Shown one piece after another: positions 6,086 to 7,168 of a DNA stretch of 7,168 bases. How positions within the stretch are numbered: position 1 is the stretch's first letter; each line of letters starts with the position of its first letter. The translations under genes were made by a program, and so were the position numbers. Source of the stretch: an uncultured Gemmatimonadota bacterium (lineage in GTDB: Bacteria > Gemmatimonadota > Gemmatimonadetes > Gemmatimonadales > Gemmatimonadaceae); assembly GCA_946479995.1 (NCBI GenBank), contig CAMLIU010000075.1:1-7168 (forward strand), read 5' to 3'. The notes below the pieces were generated by a model. That model worked only from the letters and a program-made list of their open reading frames with translations. It was not told the origin of the DNA and made no database searches.

Positions 6086-6089
6086 CCTC
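6086..6089 (-). promoter_or_regulatory. Shine-Dalgarno site for the LspA-like gene
   Basis: GAGG on the minus strand lies 7 nt before GTG at 6078. It decides for this GTG over the internal Met30, which would cut into the first membrane helix. No clear promoter is visible in the 60 nt further upstream; CGTCGTT occurs twice in tandem there, without known meaning. Confidence 0.55.
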
Positions 6090-6151
6090 ATGCCGGAACG
6101 ACGAACGACGGGACTGCGTACGTCGCTCCATGCAGGAGGGATGCCCGGACT

Positions 6152-6230
6152 GGAAGGTGGGAAGGTGGGAAGGTGGGAAGGCCGGGAACGACCTTCCGAC
6201 CTTCCGACCTTCCGGCCTTCCGACCTTCTA
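6152..6230. repeat. Octamer tandem repeats in inverted orientation
   Basis: The left arm (6152-6183) has four 8-nt units: GGAAGGTG three times, then GGAAGGCC. After a short spacer (6184-6190) the right arm (6191-6230) has five units of the complement type: ACCTTCCG twice, then a third ACCTTCCG, GCCTTCCG and a truncated ACCTTC. The arms pair at 7 of every 8 positions, giving a long imperfect hairpin. It fills most of the gap between the S9 peptidase gene and the LspA-like gene, and its last unit overlaps the TAG stop of the peptidase. It could stop or slow transcription leaving the peptidase gene. It has no coding sequence, target duplication or transposase. Confidence 0.85.
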
Positions 6231-7168
6231 TTTCACATGCTCCCCCAGATACCGCGTCAGCAGCTCGAACAGGTGGACGGTGGTGCCGTCGCCCTCGCAG
6301 ATGCAGTGGGTGCGGTTGGGGTAGTCCATCATCGTGAAGGGGCGGTTGGCGGCGATGAGGACGTTCGCGAGGGCCTCGGTGTTCTGGAAGTGGACGTTGT
6401 CGTCGCCGGAGCCGTGCACGACGAGCAGGTTGCCGCGCAGCTGCGGCGCGAAGGTGATCGGGGAGCCCATGCGATAGCCGTCCGCGTTCTGCTGTGGCAG
6501 CCCCATGTAGCGCTCCTGGTAGATCGTGTCGTAGTAGCGCTGGTCGGACACGGGGGCGACCGCCATGCCGGTGTCGTACAGCTCCGGCGAGCGGAACATG
6601 AGGTTGAGCGTCATCGAGCCGCCGCCGCTCCATCCCCACACGGCGAAGCGCGTGGAGTCCACGTAGGCGCGCGTCCTCGCGAGGTTGCGGGCCGCGGTCG
6701 ACTGCTCCTTCGACGCGAGCACGCCGACCTGCCCGTAGATGCGCTTGCGGAAGAAACGCCCGCGCGGCGACGCGGTGCCACTGTTGTCGATGCTCACCAC
6801 GATGTAGCCCCGCTGGGCGAGCATGAGGTGCCACATGTACGTCGGCCCTTCCCACGCATCGCGCACTGTCTGGTCGGCCGGCTCGCCGTAGACGTAGAAG
6901 AGCACGGGGTACTTGCGCGTCGAGTCGAAGGCGGGGGGCCTGATCATCCAGCCGTCCAGGGGATATCCGCTTCCTCCATCGACACGGAAGAACTCCGCCG
7001 GCCCGCGCGGCACGCTGGCGAGCCGCGCCTTGAGCGCGGCGTTGTCCACCAGGGTGCGCACGACATCGTGGCTCGGCAGGCGCACGAGCTCGACCGTCGG
7101 CGGCACGCCGAAGCGCGAGTACGTGTGCACGGCGAACCGCCCGCTGGGCGAGATGTCGTAGCCGTGCG
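6228..7168 (-). CDS. S9B (dipeptidyl peptidase IV type) peptidase, 3' part
   Basis: The C-terminal 312 residues of a serine peptidase whose 5' end lies beyond the right edge. The frame is open to the last base and reads HGYDISPSGRFAVHTYSRFG at the edge, which is the end of a beta-propeller domain, so the GTG at 7130 is not a true start. Numbering from that GTG codon, the alpha/beta-hydrolase domain holds the nucleophile Ser168 in GWSGGG, Asp244 in SGDDNVHFQN and His275 in YPNRTH, giving an intact Ser-Asp-His triad. VYGEPADQTV near 80-89 corresponds to the oxyanion-tyrosine region of DPP-IV. Family members remove dipeptides, often after proline, from peptide N-termini, usually in the periplasm or outside the cell; a signal peptide cannot be checked here. 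The gene ends in HVK and a TAG that overlaps the octamer repeat. It is probably a separate transcription unit from the LspA-like operon 149 nt downstream. Confidence 0.93.
   Translation of the reverse strand, partial: HGYDISPSGRFAVHTYSRFGVPPTVELVRLPSHDVVRTLVDNAALKARLASVPRGPAEFFRVDGGSGYPLDGWMIRPPAFDSTRKYPVLFYVYGEPADQTVRDAWEGPTYMWHLMLAQRGYIVVSIDNSGTASPRGRFFRKRIYGQVGVLASKEQSTAARNLARTRAYVDSTRFAVWGWSGGGSMTLNLMFRSPELYDTGMAVAPVSDQRYYDTIYQERYMGLPQQNADGYRMGSPITFAPQLRGNLLVVHGSGDDNVHFQNTEALANVLIAANRPFTMMDYPNRTHCICEGDGTTVHLFELLTRYLGEHVK

Noticed and set aside
6152..6230. CRISPR array
   Set aside because: Units are 8 nt with no spacers and in two opposing orientations, with no cas genes nearby.
4738..6324. 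Plus-strand open frame of 528 codons across the minus-strand operon
   Set aside because: It runs through three minus-strand genes that have recognisable motifs and ribosome binding sites. It has no start signal or domain of its own.
7128..7130. GTG as the start of the S9 peptidase gene
   Set aside because: The frame continues to the window edge with beta-propeller-like sequence. The domain present is only the C-terminal catalytic part of a much longer family.

Overview
The window is GC-rich throughout, with coding signatures on both strands, and has the feel of a soil or freshwater Gemmatimonadota-type chromosome. That guess rests on base composition, the lipoprotein style, the kinase C-terminal domain and the S9B peptidase; no marker gene is present to settle it. 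I see no RNA genes, CRISPR array, transposase or phage gene. It looks like chromosomal core or shell sequence rather than a mobile island.

Layout. Positions 1-100 hold only the leader of the first gene and a small GC hairpin. Two plus-strand lipoprotein genes follow. The first (101-892) is a LolA/LolB-like predicted periplasmic lipoprotein. The second (1042-1854) resembles the DUF4382 type and ends in a His/Asp-rich tail. A perfect 26-nt palindrome (1886-1911) closes this unit as an intrinsic-type terminator. After a 228-nt intergenic gap comes a large cytoplasmic sensor kinase (2083-4419). Its order is receiver, PAS, HisKA, HATPase, RsbRD-like domain, and then a tail made of two imperfect copies of a 93-nt-period repeat. 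Its stop codon faces, across 6 nt, the stop codon of a minus-strand cluster.

The minus-strand cluster, read right to left, has three genes. The first is an LspA (signal peptidase II) homologue (5416-6078) in which the catalytic Asp of the GNxxD motif is Ser. The second is an 80-residue single-pass membrane protein (5169-5411), whose ribosome binding site lies in the end of the LspA-like gene. The third is a PRC-barrel protein with a YsnF/DUF2382-like C-terminal strand segment (4426-5115). The first two are 4 nt apart, and the third follows 53 nt later across a small hairpin. They look like one envelope- or stress-related operon. Upstream, after 149 nt that include a dense octamer inverted repeat with a G-quadruplex motif, lies the 3' end of an S9B/DPP-IV-type peptidase gene. 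It runs off the right edge of the window.

The most unusual items are the LspA-like protein lacking a catalytic aspartate in its three-gene setting, the kinase with a stressosome-type C-terminal domain and repeat-derived tail, and the structured octamer repeat that abuts the peptidase stop codon. Nothing here demonstrates a wholly new system. The LspA-like / small membrane protein / PRC-barrel cluster is the best candidate for follow-up.
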